DNA from: Mesodorylaimus sp. YZB2_4
Lineage: Eukaryota; Nematoda; Enoplea; Dorylaimida; Dorylaimidae
NCBI GenBank assembly: GCA_030248295.1
Contig: JASANH010000397.1
Span: 19,994-83,993 of the forward strand
Reading direction: 5' to 3'
Length of the DNA: 64,000 nucleotides
This document shows, piece by piece, positions 34,411 to 47,200 of this stretch (position 1 is the stretch's first letter; every line of letters starts with the position of its first letter). The notes beneath the pieces were generated by a model. The model saw only the letters and a list, made by a program, of their open reading frames with translations, was not told the DNA's origin and searched no databases. The position numbers and the translations under genes are program-made.

Positions 34411-35388
34411 ATGATGGTGTTTAAAATTAATAGCACTTTCAGCAACGCCACATTCGAAGAACTCACTGCGGTGTCCATAATTATTTTCAGAGAGAGATTT
34501 TGGGCCAACGGGCTGGTCATGGCTTTTGGCTTGTTCGCCTTGATTTCAAACATGCTTGTAGTGACAATTATTTTTAAAACGAAGGTTCTACAAACCAAAT
34601 GTTTTTATTTGATAGCATCCAGCAGTGCAGTGGACTGCTTTTTAGGCGCGGCCTACGCTGCAACCGCATTTAAGCGCATTTACCGATACACGAAGGGGAT
34701 CGGAGAGGTGATGACGCAGTGGAGGTGCCTCTGCGAGGTGCAGGCTAACGCTTTTTTTCAACTCATGTCCTTGTCCATGGCTGCCATTCTGGTGGTTGAC
34801 AGGCTGGTGGCCACTATTCGACCGATTGGGTACAAGAAAATGACCCACAAGCAGTTGACCTTACCGCTTATCTCGCTGTCCATAGCGTACTCAACAGTGT
34901 TGTTCGCAGCGAACGTGTACGACGCCTACAGCGGACCCAGCACGCCCAATTTGTTCAGTTGTGGAATCGACGACAGTCTGTCCGAGGTCATGCTCACCGT
35001 GCTTGTGGGCATTCAGCTCGCCACGTCGATTGGCACTGTGGTACTGAATGTGGCGCTGGTGATCGTCATAAAACTCAAACGAAAGAAACATGGTCCTAGT
35101 AGCATCAACACGAGCCACAAGGAGCACAAGGTGATCGCCATAATTACAGCCACAGTTTTTTTTCATATTTTCGTCTATTCAGCTGGCCGCCTGTTCGTCG
35201 TGCTGGCTCCGCGATTCCTGGACGATATCACGCAAGTGTTGATCGATCGCCATGTCAGAGATATCTCTGTTTATAGTGCTGCCATGAACTGTTTTTTTCT
35301 TTGCGGTTCCAGCAGTGATTTTCGTTTGGCGGTTAAGAAATTCTTTGGCTTCGGCGGAACGGTAGTTCAGCCATCCGGTCATAACTGA
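34411..35388 (+). CDS. srsx-like seven-transmembrane chemoreceptor, single exon
   Basis: An uninterrupted frame of 325 residues with seven hydrophobic segments. TM1 about 32-52 (LVMAFGLFALISNMLVVTII), TM2 after KTKVLQTKCFYLIASSSAVD, TM3 starting at the conserved Cys in RCLCEVQANAFFQ and ending LVVDRLVATIRP (a VDR in place of DRY), TM4 (TLPLISLSIAYSTVLFAANV), TM5 (MLTVLVGIQLATSIGTVVLN), TM6 (VIAIITATVFFHIFVYSAGR) and TM7 (DISVYSAAMNCFFLCGSSSD) followed by FRLAVKKFFGF. The loop and TM3 pattern fits the nematode srsx class of rhodopsin-like receptors. TM7 lacks the NPxxY motif. Asn-linked sites (NSTFSNAT) lie in the extracellular N terminus. The ligand is unknown; a chemosensory or peptide receptor is the usual assumption. 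Lack of introns is unusual beside these intron-rich genes. Confidence 0.85.
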   Translation: MMVFKINSTFSNATFEELTAVSIIIFRERFWANGLVMAFGLFALISNMLVVTIIFKTKVLQTKCFYLIASSSAVDCFLGAAYAATAFKRIYRYTKGIGEVMTQWRCLCEVQANAFFQLMSLSMAAILVVDRLVATIRPIGYKKMTHKQLTLPLISLSIAYSTVLFAANVYDAYSGPSTPNLFSCGIDDSLSEVMLTVLVGIQLATSIGTVVLNVALVIVIKLKRKKHGPSSINTSHKEHKVIAIITATVFFHIFVYSAGRLFVVLAPRFLDDITQVLIDRHVRDISVYSAAMNCFFLCGSSSDFRLAVKKFFGFGGTVVQPSGHN

Positions 35389-37138
35389 TATGGTTTTTGG
35401 CCTTGATTCATGTCTCATCAAGCATTCTTCAATTCTATTATATAAGTTCCTCATAAGTGTCAGCGGTGATAACACAGCCGTATTGGTGAGTGAATGTTAC
35501 TCTTGATAGACATTAGTTCCTACAGTATATTAGATGATGTGCCATGGTGTTTGCAGAGATAAATCCATAAAACACAGGATAGCATGGACAGTAGCTACAG
35601 TGCGTTTCTGTTAGCTCTCTGTTGGACCACCATGCCCCCGAGTTGTAAGGGGAAACATAAGATCTAGTTTGATATTCATTTCGTGTGCGTTCCTGTTACT
35701 TTTGCCCTGTCAGGCTCATGTCAATATCGGGTACAGGTAATGCTGACTGGTTGTCTCGTCTTCTTTTGCTTTGTGATTTGCCCTGATAACCTTCTGTTGG
35801 TATCCTAGTCAGTCTTCTATTATGCCTGCTGGTGTACGGTGCGGTCGGTAGTAAACAACGTTGCCAGACTGGTGAGACAAGGTCTTACAGAGTCCCATCT
35901 ATAAGGCCCAATCCAGTCCAGTCTACGTAACACATGTCCTAACACGCGATTGCGCAGCACCACCGACTGTGCATTCATCTTCCTGATATATACTGTATTC
36001 CCTTTGAAAACTCCAATCATCATCCCCAGTGAATATTGAAATAATAGTTCGGTAGGATAGGCTTGTAGAACCAGCTTTGCACGAGTCAGAAATGAATCTC
36101 ATGATAGATACCTGCTGTATAGCACAGACAGGGACACGCATCTGATCAAGACCGGTCCGCCCGCTGGCAGGCATGTTATCTCACGTCGTCAGCATTGAAC
36201 GATCGAATTCAAAATTATATTGAATTAGTTCTGAATCCAGTAGAGATCCAGTAGAGGATTAGATCCCGCAGAGACCCACATGGACGGATCTTGGGTTGGA
36301 TCCATGTGGGTCCATGCTGGAATAACAGGGATCCAGGGGATATTAGTGGATCCACCGCGGACCTTTATGGAGCTGGGAGTCCAGGCACTGGAGCAAAACT
36401 AGAGCTGAAACCTTACCGGTGCGATAACATGATCGAAATTGCTGTAACTTTGAATGCATTGTGTGCAATACAAATATACCTATAGGTTGCAGTTTGCTGA
36501 AACTCTTAGAGATATCCCTCTTTAGAAATCTTCAGAAACCCCCAGAGATGTCCCTCCGGGGGCTTTCTAAAGAGATACCCCAACTACGAGAGCGCCAGCG
36601 CCAGATCTACTGTATGGCGCTAAGCCGGAGTCAGGCTATCACAAAGGTCATTTCGGAGATGAGTGATTTCTGCCCGGTTCCACTGGTCCTATTCTATCCC
36701 CATCTCCCGATACTCAAGGCTTGCGAAAATCCACTTCTATCAGATAAAAATCAGTTGACGATATCAAGAATGTGCATGCATTTTTATGCCAGTAAAACAT
36801 GGAACATGAACGAACACTGATCGATGAAGTACAGCTGACATTTAACATGATAAAAAGGACTAAAAGGACTGACTGACAAGAAACCATATGAATACAACAC
36901 AAGCGAATAGTTTGGTGGGCTCGCTGATGACGTGGTTTTCATCAATTGGGTGATTAATTGCAATGTTAACATTTTGGGCGTTGCCAAAACGAGCGCCAAT
37001 AAATAATTAGTCATCAGCTCAACAGCCGTTCACCTTTCCCTATTTGGCTATGTAGGCCAGCTAAAAACGTTATCTCTTCAATGTAGTGTCGACTCGCATC
37101 GACACAGTTTGCGTTGCGCCATCTTCGTGCTGCTCAAA
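35389..37138. other. intergenic region with hairpin
   Basis: No gene recognised. A GGATCCA-rich stretch at 36240-36400 has several near-repeats of GGATCCA(T/C)G. An inverted repeat is listed separately. Confidence 0.45.
36508..36586. repeat. inverted repeat (hairpin) of about 80 bp
   Basis: TATCCCTCTTTAGAAA at the left pairs with TTTCTAAAGAGATA at the right, and the inner ACCCCC pairs with GGGGG, leaving a short loop with GAGATGTCCCTCC. No coding frame crosses it. Confidence 0.65.
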
Positions 37139-38211
37139 ATGGGTTTTCGAGAGTACGAAAGCTCCTTTCTTGCTGGATTACGGCTATGTGAGTTGGTACG
37201 ACAGTTAAAAATGCTTTTGTGTTAAGTTCTTTGATGCCTAAAGCGTTTCAGCCTCTTTCACTTTTGGCCCTCTCCACGGAATTAGCCTATAAAGTGACAT
37301 TCGGTTACGACGCTCACTGCAAAACGACAACGTCATTTACAAAAAAATACGCGTACGATTTGCAATTCCCATTTCAGTGAGTGTTCGGGACTTGTATCGT
37401 TTTTGTAAAATGCTCATGTTTAGAACTTTCAGTGAGAATGTTGTTTCTCTACCAAGTGACTTGTGCTCTAACGATCCGGCGACAGCCAAAGTCCTTTTCG
37501 AATTCAGTAAGGACCACAGTCCAGAAGCCATCGCATTCTTGGTCGTGTCAGCGTTGGCAACTTTACACTGTTTGGTCAGTATCGTCATGTTCGTCATTTA
37601 TTGGCTCAATCTGCTTTCCTCGCGAAATCGTCGAAAAGTGTTGTCTTTGGTAAGCACTTTTTAACATAAGTGGACGTAATTTCAAACGAAGCACACGGTA
37701 TAGATAGTATCGCTTGGTGCTAAAAGTATCCTCTCCCGATTAGTAACCAGGGATGGTTTTCCAGGATTTCGTCATCTCCATTATCCTGACTCTGGCATGG
37801 CTGGCAGCCTCGATTGCATGGATGATCGGAAGTGTGAAGTTTGTAGGCGAAATCGATGCGCAGTCGACTCAACGGAAGGCGAGAACTCTAGAGCCATGCG
37901 CCGAATCATGTTCGAGCTATCCTTCAGGAAAGACGCCAGATCGAAGTTGCTGCACATTCAGTGTTGCGAACTCGTTGTCTATAATCTATGCATCACCAGT
38001 AAGTGTCTTCTTGGCAGTCAAGACCGAGACCTCAAAAACACGGCACTTCTATTTCCAGATCGCTGGTTTGATCACGTTCATAGTTTGCTTGATCGAACTG
38101 CCTTTTTTGTTCAAAAAGACCGTATTCTATCGGAGCGATGAGCGCAGTGACAGCAGGACGAGACATATTCGTTTCGGCGACACCTCAGTATGGACGACAT
38201 CTAAAAAATAA
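37139..38211 (+). CDS. synaptophysin-family four-TM vesicle protein
   Basis: Five exons in phase, 37139-37195, 37252-37376, 37433-37649, 37765-37998 and 38059-38211, give 261 residues. It matches the synaptophysin/MARVEL plan: short N terminus, TM1 (LPLSLLALSTELAYK), first luminal loop KVTFGYDAHCKTTTSF and DLQFPFH with SDLCSNDP, TM2 (EAIAFLVVSALATLHCLVSI), TM3 (DFVISIILTLAWLAASIAWM), second loop with five cysteines (EPCAESCSS, SCCTFS), TM4 (IAGLITFIVCLIELPFLFKK) and a polar tail. The FPF and W-SS-AW-like features fit synaptophysin. Members are integral proteins of small secretory vesicles. TM1 is the weakest part; other splice choices exist at 37187/37285 that would remove it. Intron 4 (37999-38058) is 60 nt, in frame and stop-free. 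Confidence 0.8.
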
Positions 38212-39666
38212 TGCTGATGGTGGTGATCATCTTCTCGATGAAAACATCTGGGATAAAGAGCATGTCGATATGCAAGATATATTTTATGTACAATTTATGT
38301 AGATTGTATACTCTAAATTAGATAGCGGTTATAGCGGTATTGTCGAGCAGCCAATTTAAGTTTTTTGATGAATTTCACGCTTATGATATTGGTCGCTCCA
38401 CAATGAACGATACCTTTAAAGTCATACAGAAAACACATGACGAGATAATAAGCTCGTCATGCGGTTACAAAAATTCATCTAATTTTAAGATCGTGTGTTT
38501 TGATCAGTTATTCGTGTCAGTTTGTTGGATATTGCTAGGTTTGGCTTTCTTTTTACAGACAGTGGCTGTTTTTACCACACACTCTTGATGGTGCCTAGAT
38601 TTTTAAGTTTCGAAGGTGCTTTTCTAATATCTTGCCAATTTTGTGCAACAAAACAGCATTGATTAAAAATTAATTCTTTCTGGTCTTCCAGCTCTCTGAA
38701 ATGGATCCTAAACCACTTTTGAGACGCCAAGCTGAACCCATTATTTTTTAAAATCTGTTTTTTCCACACAAAACATTTGGACCAGGCATTCAATCTTCGC
38801 AAATGGAAAAGAATGGATTAGCAATGCTGACGCTGCTCGTTCACTGCGACAGAGCGCCGAAATGACGTGCCGGTCTCTGGCATCAAAACCACAATACGCA
38901 TAATGTTATTTGCAAAGGATTACATGCCATTTTTCTTCTCGATATCAGAATGTTTGACGAACCACCGACTTCCATCTGATTTTGTGGTGATCTGAGTGAT
39001 TAAAAAAAACCCAGGAACCATTTCTATGTGACGACTTTCATGTTTCTCAGGACAGTCGCCAAAGGTCGATGTATGTAATGAAACTCCTTCCAGGCATCTT
39101 TGGAGAAGGTCGCATTTCGTTGGGCAGATGCGCTCGACGGTGCTGGAAAGGCATAGATGACAAACGATAGCGAAATCCTTGCTCAAATGCATTTTAAAAA
39201 TTTACTCCTCCCTTGCAGACTGCATACTGTCCTCTTATAAGACGTAGAACAACTCGCGCGAAACAACTTAAGTGCTACGACAAGCATTAAAAATCGTCAG
39301 ATCATCAGCCATCAATTACGCAGCATCTGGTTTAAAAGTGATCGATAATATTATGACAACAATTTCTCGTTGATGGAGGTCCAAACAGCACATTCTGCGG
39401 ATAAACTTTGAAGCAATGACAAATGATTTATGACGCAATTAGGCTAATATAGGTAACAGTGAGCCTAGTCTAATTTACGGGCCCTTGTTTTTATCAGGCC
39501 TGCTCGTAACCTGGCTACCAGTTTGTTTCTAAGCAATCCTTTTTCTCTCCAATAAAGACTCAATCAGCGGCAAAGGAGAACACAATAACCCGCCGATCCT
39601 TGCTCATCGTCAGTCGCAAAGCAGCAAACGCTCGGAATCGTTGGTCTCTTTGATTTTCTGAGAGAA
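38212..39666. other. intergenic region with one short unassigned frame
   Basis: An open frame from an ATG at about 38403 to 38588 would encode about 60 residues ending in one hydrophobic segment (LFVSVCWILLGLAFFLQTVA). There is no visible upstream exon or similarity. It may be a small membrane protein, a terminal exon, or chance. Nothing else was recognised. Confidence 0.25.
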
Positions 39667-41019
39667 ATGTTGGCTGTCGAAATGGAAGAGGCGATCAAAA
39701 CTGCCTTCGAAATCTGCCCCTTGTACTACGTTGATTCTGCCATAATCAGTTTCTTGAATCATACTCGTTTTATGAATCCAGAATCCAACGTGGCTGAAGT
39801 CGTCTGCCTTCAAGCTGATCTGCTCTCGGGCCTCGATCGCCACCACAATCTTGTATCCCCCAATATTTCTCTCGTTGGCTCCATTTTAAGCTTCACGAGT
39901 TCATTTCTGGCCCTCATTGTCTTTTGGACGAAAAAAATTCATTGCAATACACGATTTTACCTTTTTGTCATCAATGTCCTTTTACTGTTGAACGCTTTTG
40001 CTATGCTTGGGCGGTACTGCATGGTCACCTTTGGAAGGCACGACGAGCCGACGTGAGTAGAAACGGCATATTCGACTTACATGTTTCAAAAATTAGACCT
40101 GGCGATACCATTTGCAGCAGAACTTCTCATGCTGTGCATGGCAATCGAGAGAGCTGTCATGTTCAACTTCCCAAATGCTTACAAAAGGTTTTTACAAGCC
40201 CATCTTCGCGTGTGCAGTAACCTTCGCCTCGATTGCAACTGCATTCTGTCTGAACCCGCCCTTAGCACTCCTAGAGTCTCTGGAACTTAACAACGTCACA
40301 ATGAAATATGAACGATCACTCACACCTTTTGGTCAATCCGTGGGCACTGTTGGAATTCAGAAATTTATTGGTGTTTTATGCTAATGCGAAGTTTTTTGAG
40401 CCTTTCAACAGCCGCTATGACTGGCCTGGGGCTCTTCCGAGTGCACAGGGCACTCAAGGCGCCGGCATCGGCATCGGTTGGAAATAATTCGAACGCTAAA
40501 ACTTCAAAGTGCTACTGCTTGTTCTTGCTGGCAGAGTCGTTCCTTTTGTGTCTGAGCAATATTCTCCAGGGCACCATGACGAGTATGCCGCCTGTGATTT
40601 CATTGGACAGACTCACATTGCTGTCTTTCGAAGACGCCATGTATGACTTGCAAGTTATGCGTGCCCTGGTCACATACGTGGCACCAGGACAAAGAATTTC
40701 AGAAGTTTTAGCCCACAGCACGCATTTCTTGTGGTACATGCTTTTTTCGCAGTCATTCAGGCGAGGGGCACGAGACAGAATCAATCAGTTGTTTCGAGTG
40801 ACCCAAGAAACAGATACGATCAATCAGCAAAATGTGGGCCAGCCAAGCACCCTTGGAGAAGAAGAACTAGAACATCTGAGACAAATGGTGACCACTCAGT
40901 TGATGGGAGCACGATTTCGAACTGGATGGGATGACCGAAGGTCTCTCATGAGGTTCCGTAGATTTGAGGAGACATCGTTCAGCATCAGAGCACCAACCGG
41001 GACGCGGCTGAAACAGTAG
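39667..41019 (+). pseudogene. seven-TM receptor-like gene with reading-frame breaks
   Basis: Translated pieces give an ordered seven-TM layout, but over three frames. 39667-40052 encodes an N terminus with a glycosylation site (NHTRF) and TM1-TM2 (SLVGSILSFTSSFLALIVFW; FYLFVINVLLLLNAFAMLG). 40090-40190 encodes TM3 (LDLAIPFAAELLMLCMAIER). TM4 (KPIFACAVTFASIATAFCL) is in a second frame from about 40190 to 40375. TM5 to the C terminus (MRSFLSLSTAAMTGLGLF to FSIRAPTGTRLKQ) is in a third frame from about 40378. The shifts lie at AAAAGGTTTTT (about 40180-40192) and near 40370-40385, where no intron fits; a GTGAGT donor at 40053 also has no acceptor of matching phase. Either assembly indels in homopolymers or a recent pseudogene. 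It resembles nematode sra/srx-like chemoreceptors in style only. Confidence 0.55.
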
Positions 41020-44000
41020 AGAAACCTGACTGATTGTGAGTGCCATTTCTCAGTGCAAATGGCATAATGGGCGGTCATGTGCGTCCATGAAGAAGAATCA
41101 CCAGATGTGATGTTCGAGGTTTGCTTCGTTTGGCGTTCAGTCTGTGGTGGCTAACTGTTTGAGTAGGGTTAAGTAAGTTTGAATTTAATTTTGATTCGGG
41201 CAAACAATGAGGAAAAAACCAGTTACACGTGCAGGGGACATGCAGCAAGCAGGCAGGAAAACAAACGAGACTGACGCGATCCAAGAGTTCGCGTCTCTTC
41301 CCAGCACTTTCACTGACACCTGTACACATAGTAGAATGATAAGATACCCCAAAAACTTCATGGTTTTCTCCACAAAACACAAGCAGTACAGCAAATCTGA
41401 CTAGATGCAATAAGTAATTAGTGGGGCTCCTCTTACTGTAGGTTCATATCAGCAAGATATTATTGTCCAATAAGGACTTATTTGTTTCAACATAGCGCAG
41501 AGAGGCTACATAACATAATATCTCGAGAGGATCACAAAAGATTGCGTCACTAAAAGCTCACAAATAATCTAGTGCAATGAGAGAAACTTTTTGCTCACGG
41601 GGATGCTGCTTTTTTGGGACTAAGGACTGCAGGAAATTTTTCGCGCGCTTTAACAAAGACAAAAGTACTGTCCGTGTAACAAGGAATCACCCTACCATCA
41701 AACCTGAATGCTGTGTTCTAGATAACATCCATTTTTTGTGCTTGCTGAACAAATTAAAAGTCAGGGTAAAAAGCCCATGGAATAAATTATTATTAAAGTG
41801 TCGTTTTTAAAATGGGCGAATCAGTCTCAATGTTATAATCGCATGCAATCAAAGAATGCACTCAGAGTCATTATGCTTTTGGGGACAGGTAGCTCGGTGA
41901 TTGATTATTGAGATATAAATTTTTTAAGCCTTATTGTTGCATTATGATTTAATGGAAAATGGACTAGTAACACAAAACCAAATATAGGCTGGATAAAAAC
42001 ACGAGGCTGTATATCATCTCGACAAGACCAAAGCGTGTGTTGCATGCCCATAAGGCATAAGCTATAATCCCTCTACGGGAAGTGGGGGCATTCGCAATCA
42101 CAGCCGACGTGTTATATCTCAGGCCATTGTAGCTCCCGCCTTACATCATAACTATGAACAGTAGTCACTCGGTCGTCTTTTGTACTTGACACATGACCTG
42201 ATGATTGCAGAAGTTTCCCATGGAACCTCAGATGGTGTCATCCTGCCTGAAAGGGGCCAGCGCCCACGATGCAATATTGGTCTGACGATTGCCCTGGGTC
42301 TGCGGACTTACCTCGCGACGGGCACTGAATGCGTCCAATGCCATAATTTGGATAAAAAGACTCACGAAAAACAGAGCCGTGTATATCCGATTCATTGCCT
42401 CAACGATGTGCCGAATAAAATCTACTGTAGTCTTTTGAAAGAGTAGGAAGAAAAGCCTTGGTTCTGAGCAATTTTATACGATTTTTGTTTGTGGAACCCT
42501 TGGTTTTGGAGCTGTTTCCATCTTGGATGCTCACAGTATTAATGCTTACAGTATTATAGGTAAGATTTCATGTCGATAGAAAAGCATTATAAGTGCATTT
42601 TAAACTTCCTAAATTTCTACAATTGGAGTAGCAGCATTTGGATAAAATATTAGTTGTAGGATTCTTTCAACATAATGTTTTAAGATTTTGATAATAGATG
42701 TCCAATTTGCTTAGACTGCTGCTTTTCAGATGATTTGTTTTCCGTAAAAACTTCTCAAGTATTTGTGCATTGAATGTATTTTTTTTCCTTAGTTCTTTCT
42801 GACAGATGGGAGCGTAACAGCAAATGTCACACCAAGCGGGCTAAATACTCCCACAATTGTACCATCGTCTTTTGGTATGTAGCATTTTTGTCGTGAAAGG
42901 TTTCTCATGACCTAAATGCACGAATTCAAGCTCCGCAAGCACAAAAACCGTGGTTTTGCAGAGCACGACACGCAATACAGTATCAGAAAATTGTTTTCCA
43001 CCATTCCGTAACTGCGTACAAAGCACCAAAAAGTTTTGGATATTTTGGACGTAAAAGTGTCCCTGGAGAGGTCTTGTATTGCAAGGCGACTAATGGCAAT
43101 CTTTTTTATAAGCTCTGTCTTCTTTAGCTTTTACTTGGACTATCAGCAAAATGACCTTTTTGTAAAAATATTGGAACACATGCAGACTGTGAAAGAGATA
43201 CAGACAATGAGCAAATAGGACGCGAGTACTCGATCAGTCATGGGTCCTTGCAATTGTCTGAGACGCTTCTGATCTGTGCGGCAAGGAGGGCATTGATTAG
43301 AAACGTGTTTCCTGAAGCGAACACCACTGTTGACATTGGATCCTACATTTTCATGTTTCACATCACCAAACGCGTATGAGTCAAGGGACGCATCATGCGT
43401 GGAATTTATGTACCTGGCCTCGAGTAGAACAGTCGCCCGTGACAGCGCCCATGGCCACCAGTCGGGTACTGCGTTTTGCATCAGTTTCGATGAAAATGGG
43501 ATCATCCGCACATTGAGGTCCTCAAACCCTGACACCCTTTTAGCGCCTCTGGTCGTTCCCAGAATGCAGGGTAGGGACAAGGTACCAGGACCATATTACA
43601 GGCGTGAGGGCAGCCGTGTTTGCACCGCAGTTGTGATAGAAAAGTTCTGCCTGTTGGAGAGGGGCCAAGCATGGGGTTCACACAGACCTAGAGTTTCCAA
43701 AGATATGCTGACGATGAGTTGCTGCATCTGCTGTGGCTTGAGTAAGAAACCACGTAGCGACCAAATGGAGAAGAACTAGATGGCCCCAGATATCAACACA
43801 AAACCTAGTCTTCCTCGGCCTCTGCCAAAGGGAGGTCTGCTGAAGAGCGTCACTTCAGTCCGTAGACGATGTATTAGGCTGCATCAGCTCTTCTTCGGAA
43901 GCGGTTTCATTGGGTTGGGGTGGATTGACCAGGTTGAATATCGTTGGCCCTCATGCTGCGTAGCATGGTTTCACAGCCGCTTTTCCTTGATCTCTTGAAT

Positions 44001-44227
44001 TTTTAGGGAGGGCGCGGGATATAAGCTACAGTAATTATAGAGTGGGTCTTCAGGGGTCTTGTCGCAGCTTAGTAACGTGAGGAGTTTGTTCTAAAACTTT
44101 GCTTATCCAAACATCCCGGGAAGCGGGGTGCTGTCAACATCCATTAGTTCCTCGCTTTGTCCAGCAGCAAACCGATTCAGTCACATGATAGTAAAAGTCT
44201 TCAGATAGTTTTGTGAAGTCCGCGGAA
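41020..44227. other. intergenic region
   Basis: About 3.2 kb without a recognised gene. Short open frames at 41577-41810 and 42180-42446 show no family resemblance and no splice context. A SINE fragment lies at 43343-43450. Confidence 0.45.
43343..43450 (-). repeat. family-A SINE, partial copy
   Basis: Shares TTTCACATCACCAAACGC(G/T)TATG and the GCGTGGAATTTATGTACCTGGC-type body with the copy at 25650-25830, then a decayed B box (GAGTAGAACAGTCGCCCGT). Confidence 0.65.
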
Positions 44228-47200
44228 ATGTTTAAACTAGTTAAGACCGATGCGCATGGTCCACATCAAACCACTACTGTACAGAAACTGTTTGAAGAGG
44301 AGAAGCTTTCAAGAGGAATAAAAAAGCGAAATAAGTGAGTAATTCAATATTTCTCGCAAAACTGACACACAAAACAGGTTCCTTTTCAAACTTTAGTAGC
44401 AACACATCACGAAGTAACCTCACCACCTGGCGGGCCATGGCGAGTGGGAGAGAATTGATCTCCCCTGGTTGGAAGACGTCAACCTCTCGGGTTGATGTTT
44501 CAACCGTGGGGATAACTAGTCGCGAGACTTACCATGCTTCACTATCCATTCGGAGTTTTTGTCCCTCTGGCTTCCGTTGGTCGCATTCTCTCCTACGCCT
44601 GCCGGGCTTCGCTCGATCCCAGGCACAAGATACACATTTTCTGTTTTCTTTGGGTTAGCTGGAACATATAGAGCACCTTCTGGCTGTGCCTGATTACCCC
44701 TCATTTTAGGACGTTTCTAACGCGGCTGAATTTAGACGGCCTCAATGAATTTGATCTAGCTAAAAAGAAATTTGAAAAAGGAGTGTGGGTTGTCGTTTTC
44801 GTTGTTTCATACGCAGCTGCTTCGTATTTGTTATTTGTAACAGTCAGTCGATTTAACATTGGAAAAACGGTGGTCACGAAAGAAGCGCTGCCGTCAGAAG
44901 ATAATAGTTATTATTTTCCGCCAATTGCTGTATGTCTAACCCACGTTTGGAACACGACCTACATCGCCCAAACATTGATTCTTTCTCAAGATAACCTATT
45001 AAAAGCGCAAACGCTGGGTCTGTCGAGAGATAGTGTACTTATCACATTTGCAAATTATATGAATTTGATACACCCAGCTTTCGACATCAACATAGATCCA
45101 ACAGCTTTTCAGCTTGTGCATGAAATATACGAATCAAATTTCGGTAGTGATATTGGAGTCCAATTCGCTGATTTTGTATCCGATGCCGTGATTCGACACA
45201 ATTCAATTTTTACAAAATGCATTTTTGAAAATGAAAATTATCCATGCAGCCCGATTCGATTGACGCTGAATTCGGCATCGTGTTACATGCTCCCGGTGAG
45301 ATAAGGCGCAGCGAGCAATCTAATGCCTTGTACTGTGGGTGCTGTATTGCGTCACCGACAAGCTCTTTTCCCAGAATGGTCCAGTTTTATCCCACTGAAC
45401 AGCATAGGGGTGTTCCAGATACTATACATATAGCGTGTATGTAAATACAGAGTGTGGGCATACTGTAGAGATAGGTAGGTATGATACTGTACATGCATAC
45501 AGCTTTTAGGTGCACTGTACTGTGTATATACTTTTCCGGAACATGCGCACACGCAGCGAATAATTGTAACAGAATGAACAAATCTGCTACAGAAAAAATC
45601 GAGGATGCTGTACAATGGCACCATTATCCCACCATTTTTGCCCTCCATTCTGCTAGCATCTTGTGCATCCAATGCTAATACTCATTTCCGCCTACTACAG
45701 GCAGGACACAGGCGAAGCAAGGAGCGTCCGCTGCAACACCGATCGTTCACCACAGAACAGCGAGGCAACACGTTCATGGAAGTCGAGATCAGTGTACCAA
45801 AAGAGCACGTGGTAACAGCAACAACTGACAAGGAATTGGATGATCTTGGTGTCCAACTATTTCTCACCCACTTCCCTACACCGCTGACTGTCCCAGCCTC
45901 CATACCAGCAAATGCTCACGCCCACGTCACCTTCTATCGAAAAACGGTCAATCTAATATCCGACTGCAATAGAGAACCAAAAACAATTCCAGCCGTCAAC
46001 TCAGCCAATAAGCCAAATTTTGATAAGGCCTATGAATTATGTCTCGGCAACAGTTTCATCAAGGAGACCAGTAAAGTGTGCCATTGTCAACTACTGGTCA
46101 GCGCCGAGAATCCGAGAAACAGCAAAGTCTGCTCGCCAAACTTGATGGAAGAGTGCGTGAAACCGAAGATTCGAGAAACTTTATTTAATTCATACGAGGT
46201 TCGTAGTTCATCTCTAAGTGTTCGAGGCAGATGAAACTGAGGAATTTTATATGCTGAGAAGGTTCCACTTCCCCATAATACTCTTCGGAAACTTCTTCTT
46301 TATTTAATTAAACAGTAGCAGAAAAAAAGTAAACGCAGAGATTTGATTCAACACCAGATTTCAACCTATTCTAAAAACTTTGCGTTCTGTTTTATAAAAA
46401 GCCATATACACCATTTCCCAATCAAAAGTGAAGCAAAAGCTGTTTGGTTCAAACTCACTGTTTGGTCTTGTTTTTTCGAATAAGGTTTTTGAAAATACTT
46501 AAATTTTCCAGGCCACCATCGAATTGTAAGTGCATCCTTCAGATCTTGTCAAAACTAAAAGAATCAAAGTTCTACGAGGAAAGACTTTATATGAATCCCA
46601 TAAAAGACTACGTTTTTCAGGGCGGCAATGTTATCAAGAGGGATTGTCTGAGATTATGCAAGGACGAACGGACTGAAATTATGTCAGTCACATTTCATGA
46701 TTTGGAAAACTACGGCCACGAGAACACCATTAAGACGGTGTTGACAATGCGTCCAATTTTTGATCAAGAGTTGCGCCAGGAGGAACACGACTTGTGCATA
46801 ATTTATGCCGTTTTCAGCGAGGTGGGTGGCCAAATTGGCGTGTACACCGGCCTTTCCTTGGCAGCGATCGTTCGAGTGCTGGCGCTGCTATTTGGATTCA
46901 GGTCAGTTACGTTATTACTGATTTCATACAGCTAGTTTTTATGGTCACTTAGTCTGTAACTTCTGTTCCATAAAGACCGTTTCAGAATTTTGTCACTGGG
47001 AGGTGTTTGAATGGTGTTAAATTGCACCAGTTGCCTGAAAAGTGAGATTTCAAAAGTTAATCTGAAACTATATTCTACCATAGGCTACCGAAATATAGAA
47101 AGTGTTCTATGGATTTTAGTCTGACTAAACTGTACGACACAGTCATGAAGATACTCTTACCAAGGCTTCTGTCGCGATTTGTCGCCCAACAAGTTCCACT

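Noticed and set aside
35820-36174. Overlapping minus-strand frames of 67 and 83 residues
   Set aside because: No recognisable domain and no consistent splice sites; may be a fragment of an unknown element.
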